A DNA stretch of 64,000 bases from Rhinopithecus roxellana (Eukaryota; Chordata; Mammalia; Primates; Cercopithecidae), in assembly GCF_007565055.1 (NCBI RefSeq), contig NC_044561.1, forward strand, positions 33,723,872 through 33,787,871. The letters run 5' to 3'. Numbering within the stretch: the stretch's first letter is position 1; every line of letters starts with the position of its first letter. Below the pieces are notes generated by a model. The model saw nothing but the letters and a program-made list of their open reading frames with translations. It was not told the DNA's origin and searched no databases. The position numbers were made by a program, and so were the translations under genes. Shown here piece by piece: positions 1 through 13,600 of this stretch.

Positions 1-1563
1 TGTTTTTTTTTCCAAAATTTTTATTTATCTATGTTGGGTATATATGGGGAAAAGAAATGAGTGGGAAGGGTATATAAGATCAGACTTTGGCTACCATGAG
101 AAGTAACTGGGTGATGACTAAAACTGATAAATCAAGAAAGAGCATTATAAATATACACCCTATAATATGAAAATAAATATCAAAAGAAAGAGCTAAAGCA
201 CTTTGAAAATGGAAATGTTGCTTCTGAGGAATAAAACTAGTGGGTCTGGAGTTGCCTGGGGACATTATTTTTTCACCTTAAGCCTCTTAGCATTTTTTTT
301 AAATTCTAGGTGATAAAAATACAATTAACAAAATTATAAAATTGAAGGCTGGAAAAAATATGTAAAAACTATCATTGCTTAACAACTAAAGTGTTATTCT
401 AGGTAATTACCATGTTTTCCTCAACTTTTTCCCATGTTAGATAACTCATAATTTACCACTGAATCTTTAAGATAAACAATTTCTTTTGTAATTTATTCTA
501 TTTTTGAAAATATTTTAAGGGTTTTTAAAAAGAAATAACTCAGTGGTGGCAAAAGGGAAAAGCACATACATTTCTACGTTTATATATATTAAATCTTACT
601 ACTGGCCAGGATAAAAGGTTATTCCCTGCTGGCCCTACTATTGAACTCAATACAAAATGAGAGAGTATAAAAATGTTTTCCAGGACTAAAGGAGCTGCTG
701 ACTTTATCAGCAAATTTAATATGCCAAAGAAAGTGCATATCAAGGAGGGTTGTCAGCACAAAAACAGTGGGTGAGCTGGGGAGATAAAAGACCCAGTTTC
801 TTATCTTCAAGGCTAATGACTAGACCTTAGACCATGAAAATTCACCAAGGTAATAAGAATCTCTGAGAATTTTTGGTGAACAGTAAGCTCACCTGAAAAT
901 ACAGCCCACTCACACCTCGAAATGATAACCCATCAAAATTAAGAGTTGTCCTTGATAAGGGTAGCTTCAAAGTACAATAAAACAGCTAGATGTCTTAGTC
1001 TCTTTCAAGTTAATGTCATACTGTCTAAATCCAAGAATCAAAAGTGAAGATATTTCTCTTTCACAGACCTTGCCCTCTATTCTTTTCCTAGATCATTCTA
1101 AGACAGTGCTTGAATGTAAAGCTAATTACTCAAGCTATAAATGAAATGACTCAAGTTGACTTTAGTTTTCTTACAGGTACAATGTTGTAATAAGGGATTA
1201 TTTCCTAATCAACAGCTTGATGCTCAATCTGTAAATAAAATAATCACAGCCTCTCTATAAAATTATTTGTCATTAAAGCATAAACTTATACACTGTATAG
1301 TATAAAGGTTTTTACATATATAGAAGCTAATATACTTGAACAAATGCAATAATAAGACACAAATGTGATTGAAAGTATAACTGGTAGAAGGACTTGTAGC
1401 TAAAAATTAACAATAAAGGATCTTCCTGAGGGGAAGCAAAATTGTACAGTAAAAAAGGAACAGTATTTGGAATCAAGAAACTTAGATATTAGTCCTAGCT
1501 CTCCTACATACCAACTCTTTGCCTTTACCCAAGTCAGACATCATTTTCAAACCTAAATTTCCC

Positions 1564-2004
1564 TGTATTAGTCATTTCTCATGCTGCTATAAAGAACTGC
1601 CCAATGCCACTGCACTCCAGTCTGGACGACAGTGAGACCCCGTCTCAAAAAAAAAAAAAAGAACTGCCCAAGACTGGGTAATTTAATTGATGAAGAAAAG
1701 AGGTTTCATTGACTCACAGTCCTTCATGGTTGGGGAGGCCTCAGGAAACTCACAATCGTGGTGAAAAGGAAGGAAACACCTTCTTCACATGGTGGCAGGA
1801 GAGAAAAGTGCTGAGAAAAGGGGGAAAAGCTTCTTATAAAACCATCAGATCTCATAAGAACTAACTCACTATCACGAGAACAGCATGGGGGTAACTGCCT
1901 CCATGACTCAATTACCACCAGCTGGGTTCCTCCCACAACACGTGGGGATTAGGGGAACTAATTTCAAGATGAGATTTGGGTGAGGACACAGCCAAGCCAT
2001 ATCA
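1564..2004 (-). mobile_element. THE1/MST-type MaLR solo LTR
   Basis: It begins TGTATTAGTC and ends GCCATATCA, the reverse of the THE1/MST LTR, with internal blocks actgggtaattta, gactcacag, aaccatcagatct, cacgagaacagcatggggg and acacgtgggga. No internal retroviral genes are present, so it is a solo LTR. A short Alu fragment sits inside it. Confidence 0.8.
1604..1657 (+). mobile_element. Extremely 5'-truncated Alu fragment with target-site duplication
   Basis: Only the last about 43 bases of an Alu (cactgcactccagtctgg through gagaccccgtctc) and an A-tail are present. The 13-bp aaagaactgccca occurs at 1591-1603 and again at 1658-1670, so this is a true insertion into the LTR rather than a decayed full Alu. 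Confidence 0.8.
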
Positions 2005-2146
2005 GTATTTTTAAGCAAAATACAATTAATAATGTCCTCCTCATAGGTCTCTTAAGGGATTAAATACACTCATCTATTTAAAGTGACTACTATAGTGACT
2101 GTCACATAGTAAGTGCTCAATAGACATTTGACTGTTGATGTTAGCA

Positions 2147-4532
2147 CAGAATAAAAGAACATGTCCACAAGGGTAAGTAGCAAAGCTTTATACAATATAT
2201 TCTACATTGTTATTATTGATTATTAACAGAATGTTTGAAAACAAGTACCAAAGAGAACCCACACCAAGGAAGCTGCAAGGCTCTCGAGAGGTCATCCAAA
2301 GTCAAGGATCTAGGCAAAAGGGTCTTAAATATTGGTGCCTGTCAGAAAGAAGACAGTGCCAATGATGTAGCTGTGTGTGACCTTCTGCCAGGGCTCTGAG
2401 TAACTGGCAGAGCACAGAGCCTATGACTCATTATAAGTCAAATTGCTGTAAGTGGGAACCACCTGTAGTTAAGACAAGCGTCTCATTGAATTTATTAGAG
2501 CACGAGAAAACTCATTTAAGAGTGATCTCTTTGATGCAAAGTACATAGTCCTCAACTCTTGCTTTCAGTACTTTCTAGGAATTCTCTCTTACCACACCTG
2601 TATCTGGTAAAATCTTCTCTTCCAAGCCTCCTCTTTGGAGAAAACTGAGATCTGGAATCCGAGACACATATGGTCACCCTATATTTAGATTATGTACACT
2701 TGCCTTCTATACAACATTGTAGATGATAGATTGTGCTTAAAAAATAGAAATTAAAAAAGGGAACCATTTCCCATCAATGTCATGTATAAATCATAAACGA
2801 GGGAGCCTTATCCTACCTACTTAGCCTGAGTTCTGTCCCATGTATAGGCACTCAAACTTGGTTTAGAAAACCAAACTTTCCAAAATAGCATCACAATCCA
2901 CAAAATCTATTTCTCTTTCCCTTCAACTTGTCCAGGGTAGTTTTCACATTTTAACATTAAAGTTAAATCCTGTCTGGATATTGCCACACATTACTTGACA
3001 ATTTTCTGTCTCTTCTCTTTTCATTATTAAAGCTTTAAAAGCTCACTAGTTCTTTCCAATTGGTTCCTTTCAGTCCCTCCACTTGGGTCTGAATCAAGCC
3101 TTCATTTTCCCTCATTTTATTTTCATTTATTTACATTTCAATTTCATTAAAAAGCCTTCTGGGCCCCTCATAACTCTCCTTTGTTTTTATTCCTTCCTAA
3201 ATTTCCAGCAGCATTAGCCCCCTCATTTTCTCCATGTGTTTTTCTCATGATTTGACTAAGGTTTTTCGAAGGAAGACAGTAGAGATGAAGTGTCATTTTC
3301 ATCATATCATATGATGGGTGCATACTATCCACATTAGTTATCAGTGATGTAGTTAATCTCAATCCCCTGGCAAGGTGATGTTGGCAGGTTTTTTTTATTG
3401 TAGACACTTTTCTCCCCTTCCACACTGTATTCATTGGAAGCAAGTTATTAAATGTAACCCATTTTCAAGGGACAGAGAGCTAAGCTCCAACTCCTTAAGA
3501 AAAGGAGTGTTAACATGTTGTATAATATTCTTCTATATGGGAGATTTATATCTTTTCTTTCTTTTATTTGTTTAATAATGTGTTCATATCAACATGGACT
3601 TATAGGTGTTTATTTTTTACTTTTTGCTTTGAGTTACAATCCTATACTACATCATTTATTTTGCTCTTCAAATTGTTCCCTCTTTGGCCATTAGAAGCTT
3701 TTTCAGGATAGCTTCTATATTAAAGTTCATAATAATTTCTCCCATTTTATTACCTTGAACAAAATAAGAAAAAGCATACAAGCTGGGCTGTTTTACCTCT
3801 ATGTCAAAATTCAATATATTTATCAACATATTTTATCAATTTTGCATTCATCATCTTCCCTCTGTGCTGACCTTCCTTCTTGCTAAATTTTATTTTTTAA
3901 CAATTCCTTTATAAAGGCCTACTAATTGATGGTAAAAATTTCTTAGTTCTGAACAATTTTTAAAGAATATTTTGTCTTCATTTTTGAAAAATAATATAGC
4001 TGGGTATAAAAATTTAAGTTTAAATTTTCAGTCATTTAAAGATATGAATCTACTGTTTTCTGTTATCTACTTTTGCTGACAACAAAATGTGCCTAAAATG
4101 TATTAATCTGGGTTTCCCTTCAATCTAGAAGCCATTAAGATAAATGAATTATACCTCTTCTTAGTAAAATTCAACACAATGAGTCTAAATTAAAATTATT
4201 TTTTATTAATTCATTTTGCATTCAGAGTGAAGTTTTTATCTAACAAATTCTGGAAAATTATCAAGTATTTTCTATTAGTGTACTGCTTTTCTATCATTCC
4301 TTTCAATCCCTTATTCTGTTGTTACCCTCTTTATTAACCTATACACCTTTTACCTGGCCTTTTGTGTCTCTATTATGAAGAACTTTAGATGAAGGTACCT
4401 TCCTCCAAATCACTAATTCCCTTCAACTGTATGCACCATTTATGGAATCCATGAAAAGAGTTTTATATTTTTAAAATATACTTTTTTACTTTCAAGATTT
4501 CGACTTTATTTCTTTTTATACCTCCTCTTACT
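2147..4532. other. Intergenic, no gene recognised
   Basis: AT-rich DNA. ORFs of 60-90 codons occur near 3168-3575 on both strands, without domains or splice context. The right-hand part overlaps the weak L1-like segment. Confidence 0.7.
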
Positions 4533-5080
4533 GTTTTTAAATTTTTTTTATTTTTTGAGACAGAGTCTCACCCTGTCACCCAGGCTGGAGTGCAGTGGCA
4601 CAGTCTCGGCTCACTACAAGCTCCGCCTCCCGGGTTCTCGCCATTCTCCTGCCTCAGCCTCCCAAGTAGCTGGGACTACAGGCATCTGCCACCATGCCTG
4701 GCTAATGTTTTGTATTTTTTGTAGAGACGAGGTTCACCATGTTAGCCAGGATGGCCTCGATCTCCTGACCTCGTGATCCGCCCGTCTCGGCCTCCCAAAG
4801 TGCTGGGATATTACAGGCATGAGCCACCATGCCGGGCCCTCTTACTTTTTGTTTTACCTTAATTTTACCTAATATTCTATTCTTTTTAATCCAACTTATT
4901 TCTTCATTTATCTCTTCAAACATCCTCAGAAACTTTACTTAAAATTTTTGTCAACCTCCACTGAAATTATATTTATATTTTGGATTTGGATTTTGTTGGC
5001 TGTAATTTTAGCATTTGACTTCTGTGTAATATCATTTGTGCACTCGGATGGGCACTTTTTTTTTTTAAGTTTTCCTCTGT
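3880..5080 (-). mobile_element. Probable old L1-related remnant, interrupted by an Alu
   Basis: Phrases such as tcttcatttttgaaaaataatatagctgggtataaa resemble the reverse strand of ancient L1 or HAL1 internal sequence. Divergence is high and borders are guesses. Confidence 0.35.
4533..4838 (-). mobile_element. Alu (AluY-like), minus strand
   Basis: Full-length reverse-strand Alu from the T-run and gagacagagtctcacc to gagccaccatgccggg. CTCTTACT occurs on both sides (4525-4532 and 4839-4846), a short target-site duplication. The gatccgcccgtctcgg block fits a catarrhine AluY. Confidence 0.9.
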
Positions 5081-5780
5081 ACTTACCCATCTCTGTTTAG
5101 CAGTAATTAGCTCTAACAGCCTAATACTTCATGATTTCAGTGCTCCTGCCAGAGGAGACACTAGGGATATCACAGATGTATTCACTGGTCTACTAGGTTT
5201 CTTGGTTCAGTTTATGGTTTCTGAGCTTGGTTGTTACTGACCCGGACCATAGCCTGCTACAAAACATTGTTGCAGGTAACAGTTAGTTGCCATTTTCCTA
5301 AGCCTGTTACTATATACAATCTAGGGATGGGGTAAGATTTAAGTTTGAGCTTTAAGTAATGAGACAGACTTCGGGTCTCCATTTATTGTGATAGAGTCCT
5401 TTTTTGTTCGTTTGTTTGTTTTTGTCTCTATTCGCACGCAGGGGCCAAACACTTAGATGCCACTGCCTGCTTATCACAGAGTCCAGAAAGCCTCTGACCT
5501 CATAACTTTGAGTTTCTGTTTCTGATCTAAAGAGACAGGCTTTAGAGAATGCGTTTTTCTATTTTTCTCTTTTCATATTTTATGTTACCCATATTCATTG
5601 CATGTTTGAGTAGAGGGATGTAAACAAGCATAAATATACATTTAAAACGTAAGTTTATATGTTTTTAATTGTAACTTAGATGTAAAAGTATAAACTTTAT
5701 GTGCTTTGTGGATCCTAGCTGTTCATATCTAATCTTGTAAAAATATTTACAGTCTATTTTTTTCTAAGTAAAAGAATAAT

Positions 5781-6004
5781 TGGACTGGGTACCATGGCTC
5801 ACACTATAATCTCAGCACATTGGGAGTCCAAGGCAAAAAAAATAGGCAGATGTGGTGGCATTGCTTGTAGTCCCAGCTATTCTGGAGGCTAAGGTGGGAG
5901 GATCACTTGAGCTCAGGAGGTTGAAGCTGCAGTGAGCTGTAATTGGACCACTGCACTCCAGCCTGAGTAATAGAGTGAGACCTTGTCTCAGAAAAAAAGA
6001 AAAA
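5781..6004 (+). mobile_element. Old Alu with internal deletion, plus strand
   Basis: Begins ggactgggtaccatggctca and ends with ccactgcactccagcctgag plus an A-rich tail. About 70 bp of the left arm is missing and divergence is high, as in AluJ. Confidence 0.8.
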
Positions 6005-6576
6005 GGATCATTGAACCAATATTAAGTTCTAGACTATTTTTCTACATCCAATAGCAGCAGCAACATATAATGGGTACACATACTGACTGGGCTAAGCATT
6101 GCGCAGAAGACATTTGCTAGGTTTAGAGATATGTGGGAATAGTAAATTATCACAGTCTTTTCCCTTTCTGAACCAACTTAGAAACAGGATACGGATCAAA
6201 ATATAATCGGTAAAGCTTAATTGAAGGATGGCTTTAACTTGATTCTCTATCCTTCTGACTTCCTTGGTCAGCCTTGGGACCTGCTATGGGAAGAGCAAGA
6301 CATTTAGCAGGTCTGCTACATGAACCTTTAAGCACAGAGGATCCATCCCACCCTCCATCCACCTGGACACACAAAAAGGCCACACATGCTCAATGATTTT
6401 TGCCATATTAATTACATTCCACTGGGAAATGTAGGCCAACATTTGTCTACCTTTTCATTTCACCAATCATTTCACCAAAGTGGAAAAAGTTGATCCACTT
6501 TTTCCCTGGGGAGAAGTCAGTAAGAGATGAAAACAAAGTAACAGCATCCTTCTATTTACTAATGTATAAGCTAATT

Positions 6577-6705
6577 ACCTGGAAGTTTTGTGAAAATGCA
6601 AATCCAGTAGGTCTGGGGTCTAGCCTGAAATTTTGCATTTCTAACCAGCTCTAAGTCATGCAGATGCTGGTTTTGAGTAGCGAGTTTCCAGAGCAAGATT
6701 TGTGA
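6577..6705 (-). mobile_element. MER5A-like DNA transposon remnant
   Basis: The blocks cagtaggtctggggt and gcatttctaacca are typical of MER5A (hAT-Charlie) on the minus strand. A run of As follows at about 6733-6750. Confidence 0.55.
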
Positions 6706-8052
6706 AGCTTTTTCAGGAGAGCCCCAAGATTTAAAAAAAAAAAAAAAAAAGTTCTTATAACAACACAAAGATATTACAGTGGAGTTTCCTGGAGAGTACA
6801 TGTGATGTTAAAATGATTAAATACGGGATAAGCTATTAAAATCCAGCTGTCTTCTATAAAGAAACTTGTCAATATATCAAACAACACGATTTGTTTCACT
6901 AATTCTTTTTGGGTTTGGAGAATATAATTATTTGCCATAAAAGTGTTACCTACATTAGCATAAATAGTTGTGGTGTTGTTATTAACAAATATTTATTTTT
7001 TCAGTTGTAATTTCTAGTGCGGTAAATATTAGCAGATATAACCTACATAAACTAAAGTTCTGGGGGTCCTTGAGAGTTTTTAAAGGCATAAAAGTGTCCC
7101 AAAATATTTGAGATTCACTGCTTTTTAGAGGATGGAAGTTTATTTCTCCTTGGTCAATAGACATATAAAGAAAGAGAAAATATGCTCTCCTACTCTTACA
7201 GATATGTCAAGAAAATATTGAGAACCCACATGTTTTAAAATACCACCTTAGCTCAACGTACTTGTGGACATTTTTGAAGGGAAAAAAATTTTGGCTGTGT
7301 CTTATGCTCTTTTTAATGGAATGTCAATAAACATTCAGCGAGTTCCTATTCAAGTTCCTTAATATTGGGAAATGGCAGAACAGGAAAACAAGTGAGTCTT
7401 AATCCCAAAATATGCTGCATTGCCACAAAAGTAGATGAGTCAATTTATCCTTGGCTTCCATAAATCCTGGTGTTTTCTTACCCATCTCATGGATGAATAT
7501 TTGGGAAAGTATTTTCTTCTAACATAGGCCAGTATTTTCTTTATTAAACATATTATTTCTCTTCTATGAGTTTCTTCCCGTCAAAAGAACACATGTGGGG
7601 CAGTAAGTCAAACAATGCATTTGTTGATCTCACATGTGGCAAAAACTATAAAATATTTCTGGAAGTCTAAAAGTAACATTTACTATAGGTATGCCTAGTT
7701 TAGCTGCCTACAACTTGCCTTCACCAACTGTAGTTTCTTGAAATGTTTGCACTCTTGACTCTCTCTCTTCAACCTCATTTTAACAGAACCTCACAGATGT
7801 GGTTTTTTTGTGTGTAATAACACATTTGGCCATTTTACAACTTCTCCCAAGCATTTATTGATGAATGAATTCTGCAATGGATGAACTGCCTGGAGGCGCT
7901 ATCTAAGTTCTTCAGGAAACCACTCAGAGACTGAAATGTGAATACCGTATACACTAATCCTAAGGGTCAAATGTTACATTATGTGATGGGAAAGATGAGA
8001 ATCATTGACTTTTCCCTCAAGTTAAAAGCAATCATTACCATTTGTTACTACC

Positions 8053-8404
8053 TGTATTAGTCCGTTCTCACACTGCTATAAAGATATTACCTGAGACTGG
8101 GTATTTTATGAAGGAAAGAGGTTTAATTGACTCACAGTTCCACATGGCTGGGGAGGCCTCAAGGAAACTTGCAGTCACAAGTTTGCAGTCACAAGAAGGC
8201 CCATCTTTCATGGCAGCAGGAGAGAGAAACAGCAAAGGAAGGCACACACTTCTAAACCATCAGATCTTGTGAGAACTCACTCACTATCAAGAGAACAGCA
8301 TGAAGGAAACTGCACCATGATCCAATCACCTCCCACTAAGTCCCTCCCTCCACACATGGGGATTACAATTCAAGATTTGGATGGAGCACAGTCAAACCAT
8401 ATCA
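8053..8404 (-). mobile_element. THE1/MST-type MaLR solo LTR with likely 5-bp target duplication
   Basis: Begins TGTATTAGTCCGTTCTCACAC and ends AACCATATCA. Flanks ctacc (8048-8052) and ttacc (8405-8409) match at four of five bases, fitting a retroviral-type target duplication. A 13-bp unit, ttgcagtcacaag, is tandemly duplicated inside at 8169-8195. Confidence 0.85.
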
Positions 8405-9069
8405 TTACCTGAGTTTTCTTTGAGGTGTGGAACTCTAGAACACAAAAGTTTCTATTAAACTCAGTTATAGATAGTCATGATTACTTTCTTAAGCTATAAT
8501 TCTTTTTCTTTAAGTTAAACCAGTATTACATATATATATATATGTTATATATATATTCTCTCTCCCCACCTAGACTCTATGGGACTACATGAGATTGATT
8601 TAATTGAAAATCATTAAGCCAATGTTTGTCAAAAAACTGTAAAGTCCGATGTTGTGCTAGGCACTGGAGGCATGTGTAGATGGAGTCCTCATGCTCTGTG
8701 TGATGGCAGCCTGGCATGTGACAGGAGCAACAGAAAAATAAGCACACAAATGGCTTTAACACTATCAGGGACTATAAATACAAAAGGACATGAATGGAAA
8801 GGATGCACTGCTTTTTAAAATTTTTCTCTATATGTAGTCCACATAGAAGTCGTGCATCTTTATACACCTTTTTGGATTTTCCACTTACTTGCATCAGACT
8901 TTTCTCCAGTCTTAGTAACTGGAATGTCTTAAACTTCTTTATTCCTCACAGCCTTAGTGATTCTCTTCCAAAAACTTCTATCAGAACAACGCCAGAGGTA
9001 ATCTCTGAGACAAAATTTAAGTGAATATGAAAGAGTTAAAACCCTTAACTGCTATAGTGGGTAATTTAA

Positions 9070-9320
9070 AATAACAATAATACATTTATTATTTATTTGC
9101 CATGTACTAGGTATTTCACACATGTTCAAATTCTTAACCTTGCTCACCTTCGTAAAAACCCCATGAGGCATGTGTTATAACTGTCACTCTTTTGCAGATG
9201 AGGAAAAAAGTACACAAAGTATCTAAATAACTTCCCCAGGATCCCAGATAGTGCCTAGGCTAGGACATAAACTCAGGCATTTTGGCTGCTTGTTTCCGCA
9301 AGGTGTGCTCAACCATACAG
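9070..9320 (-). mobile_element. MIR SINE remnant, minus strand
   Basis: Shows the reverse MIR order: catgtactaggtatttcac, then aaccccatgaggca, then ttttgcagatgaggaaa, then a cccagatagtgcctag segment. Confidence 0.65.
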
Positions 9321-10169
9321 AAAGTTAAAACATAGTGAATATTCTCCTTCCACGCCTTGTTGTTTGGTAGAATAATTTTGTTATGATGTTCAGCTAGGCA
9401 GTTAGCTCTCACTGTTTAAGAGCCATGATTTTCTATACTGCAAGGTCACGCACTGAGATGAGGAAGGCTAGCCAAACATTTCTTCAGAATAAACACTGGA
9501 GGAAGGTTAATGTCCTTACATTCCAGGATTTTACAGATAATTATGGTATTTAGTAAGACTAAGCAAGCTTAGAATGATAGAATTACTGTGGAAATCTTGG
9601 TTTTGATTAATTATGAATGTAAAAATTTTATATTTAGTATACCCACCCCGAAAAAAGGCATTGACAATTTTTACATAGACCAGCAGGTAAGTGACATTCA
9701 TAGGTAAGTGACAACAGAAAAACAGGAGCTACAATAATAGAATAAATGTTGCACACTTATTAGTTACCTGAGACTACAATTTTTAGGAATAATGTAAGAG
9801 ATAAGCTTGTTAGTTAACATTACACCAATAACTACACACAGTTTTAGCTCAATCTGTTAATATTAAGTATTCATTCTTATGCTCTTTGATACCAAAAATA
9901 TTTAGATTATCTAATATATGCAAAGGACTGAGCTAGGGGCTAGACATAACATGGTCAGGACAAAGTAGTATATTAAGCAGGTTATTTCTGCTTTAGGTGA
10001 CAGAATCCCTAATTAAACTTGCTTAAACAAAAGTAAGAATATTATTCACATTACTGGATTTGAGGATTCTGATTATTTATTGTCCCCTTTTTCTCTCCTC
10101 CCTTTTCTACTTTCTCCTGCCTTCTCCCTTTCTCATCTCTGTTCAACTTCGTTCTTAGACTTTTCCCAT

Positions 10170-10620
10170 TTGGTGGGATCTCTGAGATAAAATGGCAACC
10201 AGTAGAGACTGGCTAGTTGTTCCCCCTCTTTATTCTTCTTGGCTCACTACTGGTTTGTATTTTTCAGCTTCCCACTCCGATCTTTACATCTGAGTGGGGT
10301 CATAAGGCTATTACTGCCATATGGACTATATTTCTGCCAATGGACCAGAAGTATGCTACTTCCAGGAAGAGGCAAGCAAGGGAGAGTGTGTCTTCTCTAC
10401 TGTCTCTTTCTCTTTCTTCCCTTTCTGCATCAGCCTTGGAAGCAGCTAGGGGGAAGGACTAGAGGATGGAGCAAGCTTGAGCTCCTACTGCATGGATCAC
10501 TACTGTGCTGGCCATCAACCCACAAGGGACAGTGACAGGAGCAAAGAATACACTTTATGTGAAACCACTGAGAATTGAAAGGTATTTGGTACAGCAGTTC
10601 AACTTCCCTTCTTAATACGT
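10170..10620 (+). mobile_element. Unclassified ancient interspersed repeat (LTR-like)
   Basis: The order tggactatatttctgccaat, gctacttccagg, catggatcac, gaaaccactgagaattg, acagcag resembles a common old primate repeat that I cannot name with certainty. ORFs here on both strands are short and are probably by-products. Confidence 0.35.
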
Positions 10621-13600
10621 GATCCTTAGATTTTCTGATCCCAGAGAAAAAGTGCTTTCGGCTAATGGTTTGAGCAAATGTCCAGTGGGCAGAGCTCTTC
10701 CCTGAACCATCAGCTCTGGCCAGATGTACGGGCACTCTGACTTGTCAGGCTTGGTATCCAGTATCCGGATCTGAAGAAAAGCAGTCAGCTTTATTCAAAC
10801 ACATAGACTGACTTTCCTTGGAAAGGTGTGCTTTTATTGTTAGAAAAAAGGATGGTAACGAAGAGCAACAGGAAAAATATCAGTAAGCACCCACATACAT
10901 AATTTTTTAAAATAGTTAACGTATGTGTTTTGCATATTTTACATGTGTCCAGGCATGCCTCCAATTTGCTAGTTACTGAACTAGAAACTGGAGATACCAT
11001 GGTGAGGAAGACAAGCACGGTCTCTGGTTTCATAAAATATACATTCTATGGCAAAGACGGAAAGAAAAAGAGGAAGAAAAGAAAAGAATGTGGAAAGAAG
11101 AAAGAGACGTTAGCCAAAAATAATTCTGAGACATTATTATCCTTAGCATGCAAAAAGTTTACCCATGTAGGAGGGACCCAACCATTAGACTCCCACCAAC
11201 AACCAAAAGCAAAAGTGAAATTTTTGATAGAAAAGAGGGAAAAAAAATCTCATAATCTCAAGACATTGTTTTGCATTTTTTGGAAGGTAAACTGGTTGGC
11301 TGGAAGCTAGCAGAGACTCTAATCAGGTTACTTTGCTGTTTAATGCTCTGAATACCAGCAATTTGTTCAAGTTATTTATGGATTATCTGAAACTTCTGTG
11401 GAGTTTAGATATATAACACACGTAAGAGACTTTCTCTGTGTCATACTGGCCAGTTTCCCTATGTTAATGCCTCTACCTTTCTTAGATTCAATCTGCACCA
11501 TTTTCCTCAATTGAATTTTCTAAAAGAAAGGAAGACACCTACTAAGCTAATAGATGAATGAAATAATTGCTTATATGATTAATGCTTATCAGAAATAAAT
11601 GTGAGTCTGAGGTGCAAAAAAACATGCTAGAGATTATATAGTTAATTATAAATATAAATTTAGTAATTTATAGCCAACTATTGGTAATGAATTATATGTC
11701 ACAAGTCAGAATAACTTTTTCAGGTGCCGTTCAAAATTCACCTGCAACATTTGGAACCAAAATGACATGGGCCATCGAGGGTCTGATAAACTTTCTGGGC
11801 AGATCTGGTGGGGATTTATCTGAGAAGATGATTTTGAACAAGGGCTTGAGTCTCACAAATGAGGGTCCCACAACTGAATCCTTTCCTCTCCACCCCCATT
11901 CTGAAAAGATTCTGATGTTCCACCTCCTTGAAGGATGGGGGAGTCTTGTTTTATCACGAACATAAACTGGAAAGGGTACAGAGGGATTGGAAGAGGGTCC
12001 TGAAATGAGAAAAAGAGAGGAGCAAAAGTGGTAGTCTGGCTCTTGGAAAGAACCACACTAGAAGCGATGGGCAAGAGTTAGTTCCCCGAACTGTAAATCA
12101 GTCAAAGCCCACTTCCTCTTTTCCTGCCGCCTCAAGCTCATGTGCTCATATTTTCAAAGGTCAGAGGTGTCAATCTTTTTGGGACCCTGGGGCATTTGGG
12201 ACCCTGCGACACAGTGGTGAAACAGAAGTTTCCAACAGGTCCAGGTTGGGTCAGCTGGAAGGAGAAAAGGGGGAGAGTTGATGGTGAGTCCCTGGAAGAG
12301 GGTTCCTTCCTGGGACTTAGAGTCAAATCTTCATTCAGCCAGTGACAGTGCATTGTCACTTCCTGTTTCCAACTTGATTTAAAACAGTAAGAAGCAGAGA
12401 TGTAGGAAGAGCAACATCTCCTAAGTCAAATAAAAAAGTGAGAAAAAACTGTAATGTATTTACTTGAACCCAGGTCTGGGAGTGTAACACAGGTAACTAC
12501 TCTTCCACCTGTTAGTCCCTGACTAGGAAAGGTGTGTATGAGAGAGGTATGTGATAGTGTATGGAGAGTCTGAAAACAGATACTGTATATTTTCTTCCAC
12601 TGACCACATAAGCAACTTGCAATGACCCCAACATCATGGGTAGGAGATAATTACATTTATCAAGAAGCTACAGTTTCCATTTCCCTACTTGCCAGGGGTG
12701 AGACTGTAACCAACTGATATTTATCAGCTTTGTGTGAACTTACTGCAAGTTCTTGCCTTATTTACCAGAAGAATATATTCAACATGGAGAGACCAAATAG
12801 TTTTGAGGAAGATGGTAATATTCTAGAGCTTGAGCAAGGCAATGTTAAGATACAACCTTAACTGTAAAAAAACATGCAATTATAGAACCGAGAAACAACT
12901 CCTACTACACTTACAGCTACTACTCAGTAAGTAATTTGAAAACTTTGCTTGAAATTTGCCATTATGAAAGAAAGGAAAGAAAACCTCAAATGTTTCAAAT
13001 TACTTCTGCTGGAAATTCCTGATTTTTCCATGTGTTTCTAGTAAGTTTTGATTTTTGATGATTTTTGGAAAATAAAGAAAAAATAGAACTCAAGTAACTC
13101 ATAAAAGCAAGTAATATGTGCATAATTGTGTGAGAAAAGCTAAAACAACATTTCACAGCTGGTCAGCATAAAAAATGACTTGTCGGTTTTACTTTACAGA
13201 TAACACCTGTATGTCTTAAATAATACATTATTTAATGAATATGTACATTATTCATTTGAAGACTTCTATATAGTATAAAATTACTGTGTATAAAAAATGA
13301 AAATCTGGCTTTTCCAGAAATGTATTTTCTATAATATTAAGTAAAACAGATTCTAAAGCATATGTTATCCATCACAATAGATAGATTGTTTTGTAATATG
13401 TCCTAATCAGATAGTAGAGAAGATGGTTTCCAGTTTTATCAGGCGTTCAGGAAGGTTTCCTGAGGGGGGAAATAAAAGAATCTCTACAATACAGGTCTCT
13501 AGAAAGTTTTCTTCGTGAAGGCAGAGGATGATTGGTTTGATCTCCTCTTCTATTATCTGAGCTCTAATTAGGATTTCTAGCAAGCCATCAGTGCAGCCTA

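Larger units (their letters stand above)
1465..2146 (+). mobile_element. MIR SINE split by an LTR insertion
   Basis: The left part (1465-1563) matches the MIR core with gtcctagctctcc and the later tttcaaacctaaatttccc. The right part (2005-2146) continues with the gggattaaatac segment and the tail cacatagtaagtgctcaata. The order and strand of the two halves agree with one MIR interrupted at 1564-2004. Heavily diverged, so a very old insertion. Confidence 0.6.

Noticed and set aside
10930..11310. 126-codon plus-strand ORF
   Set aside because: Lysine-rich low-complexity protein from A-rich intergenic DNA, with no domain or splice context.
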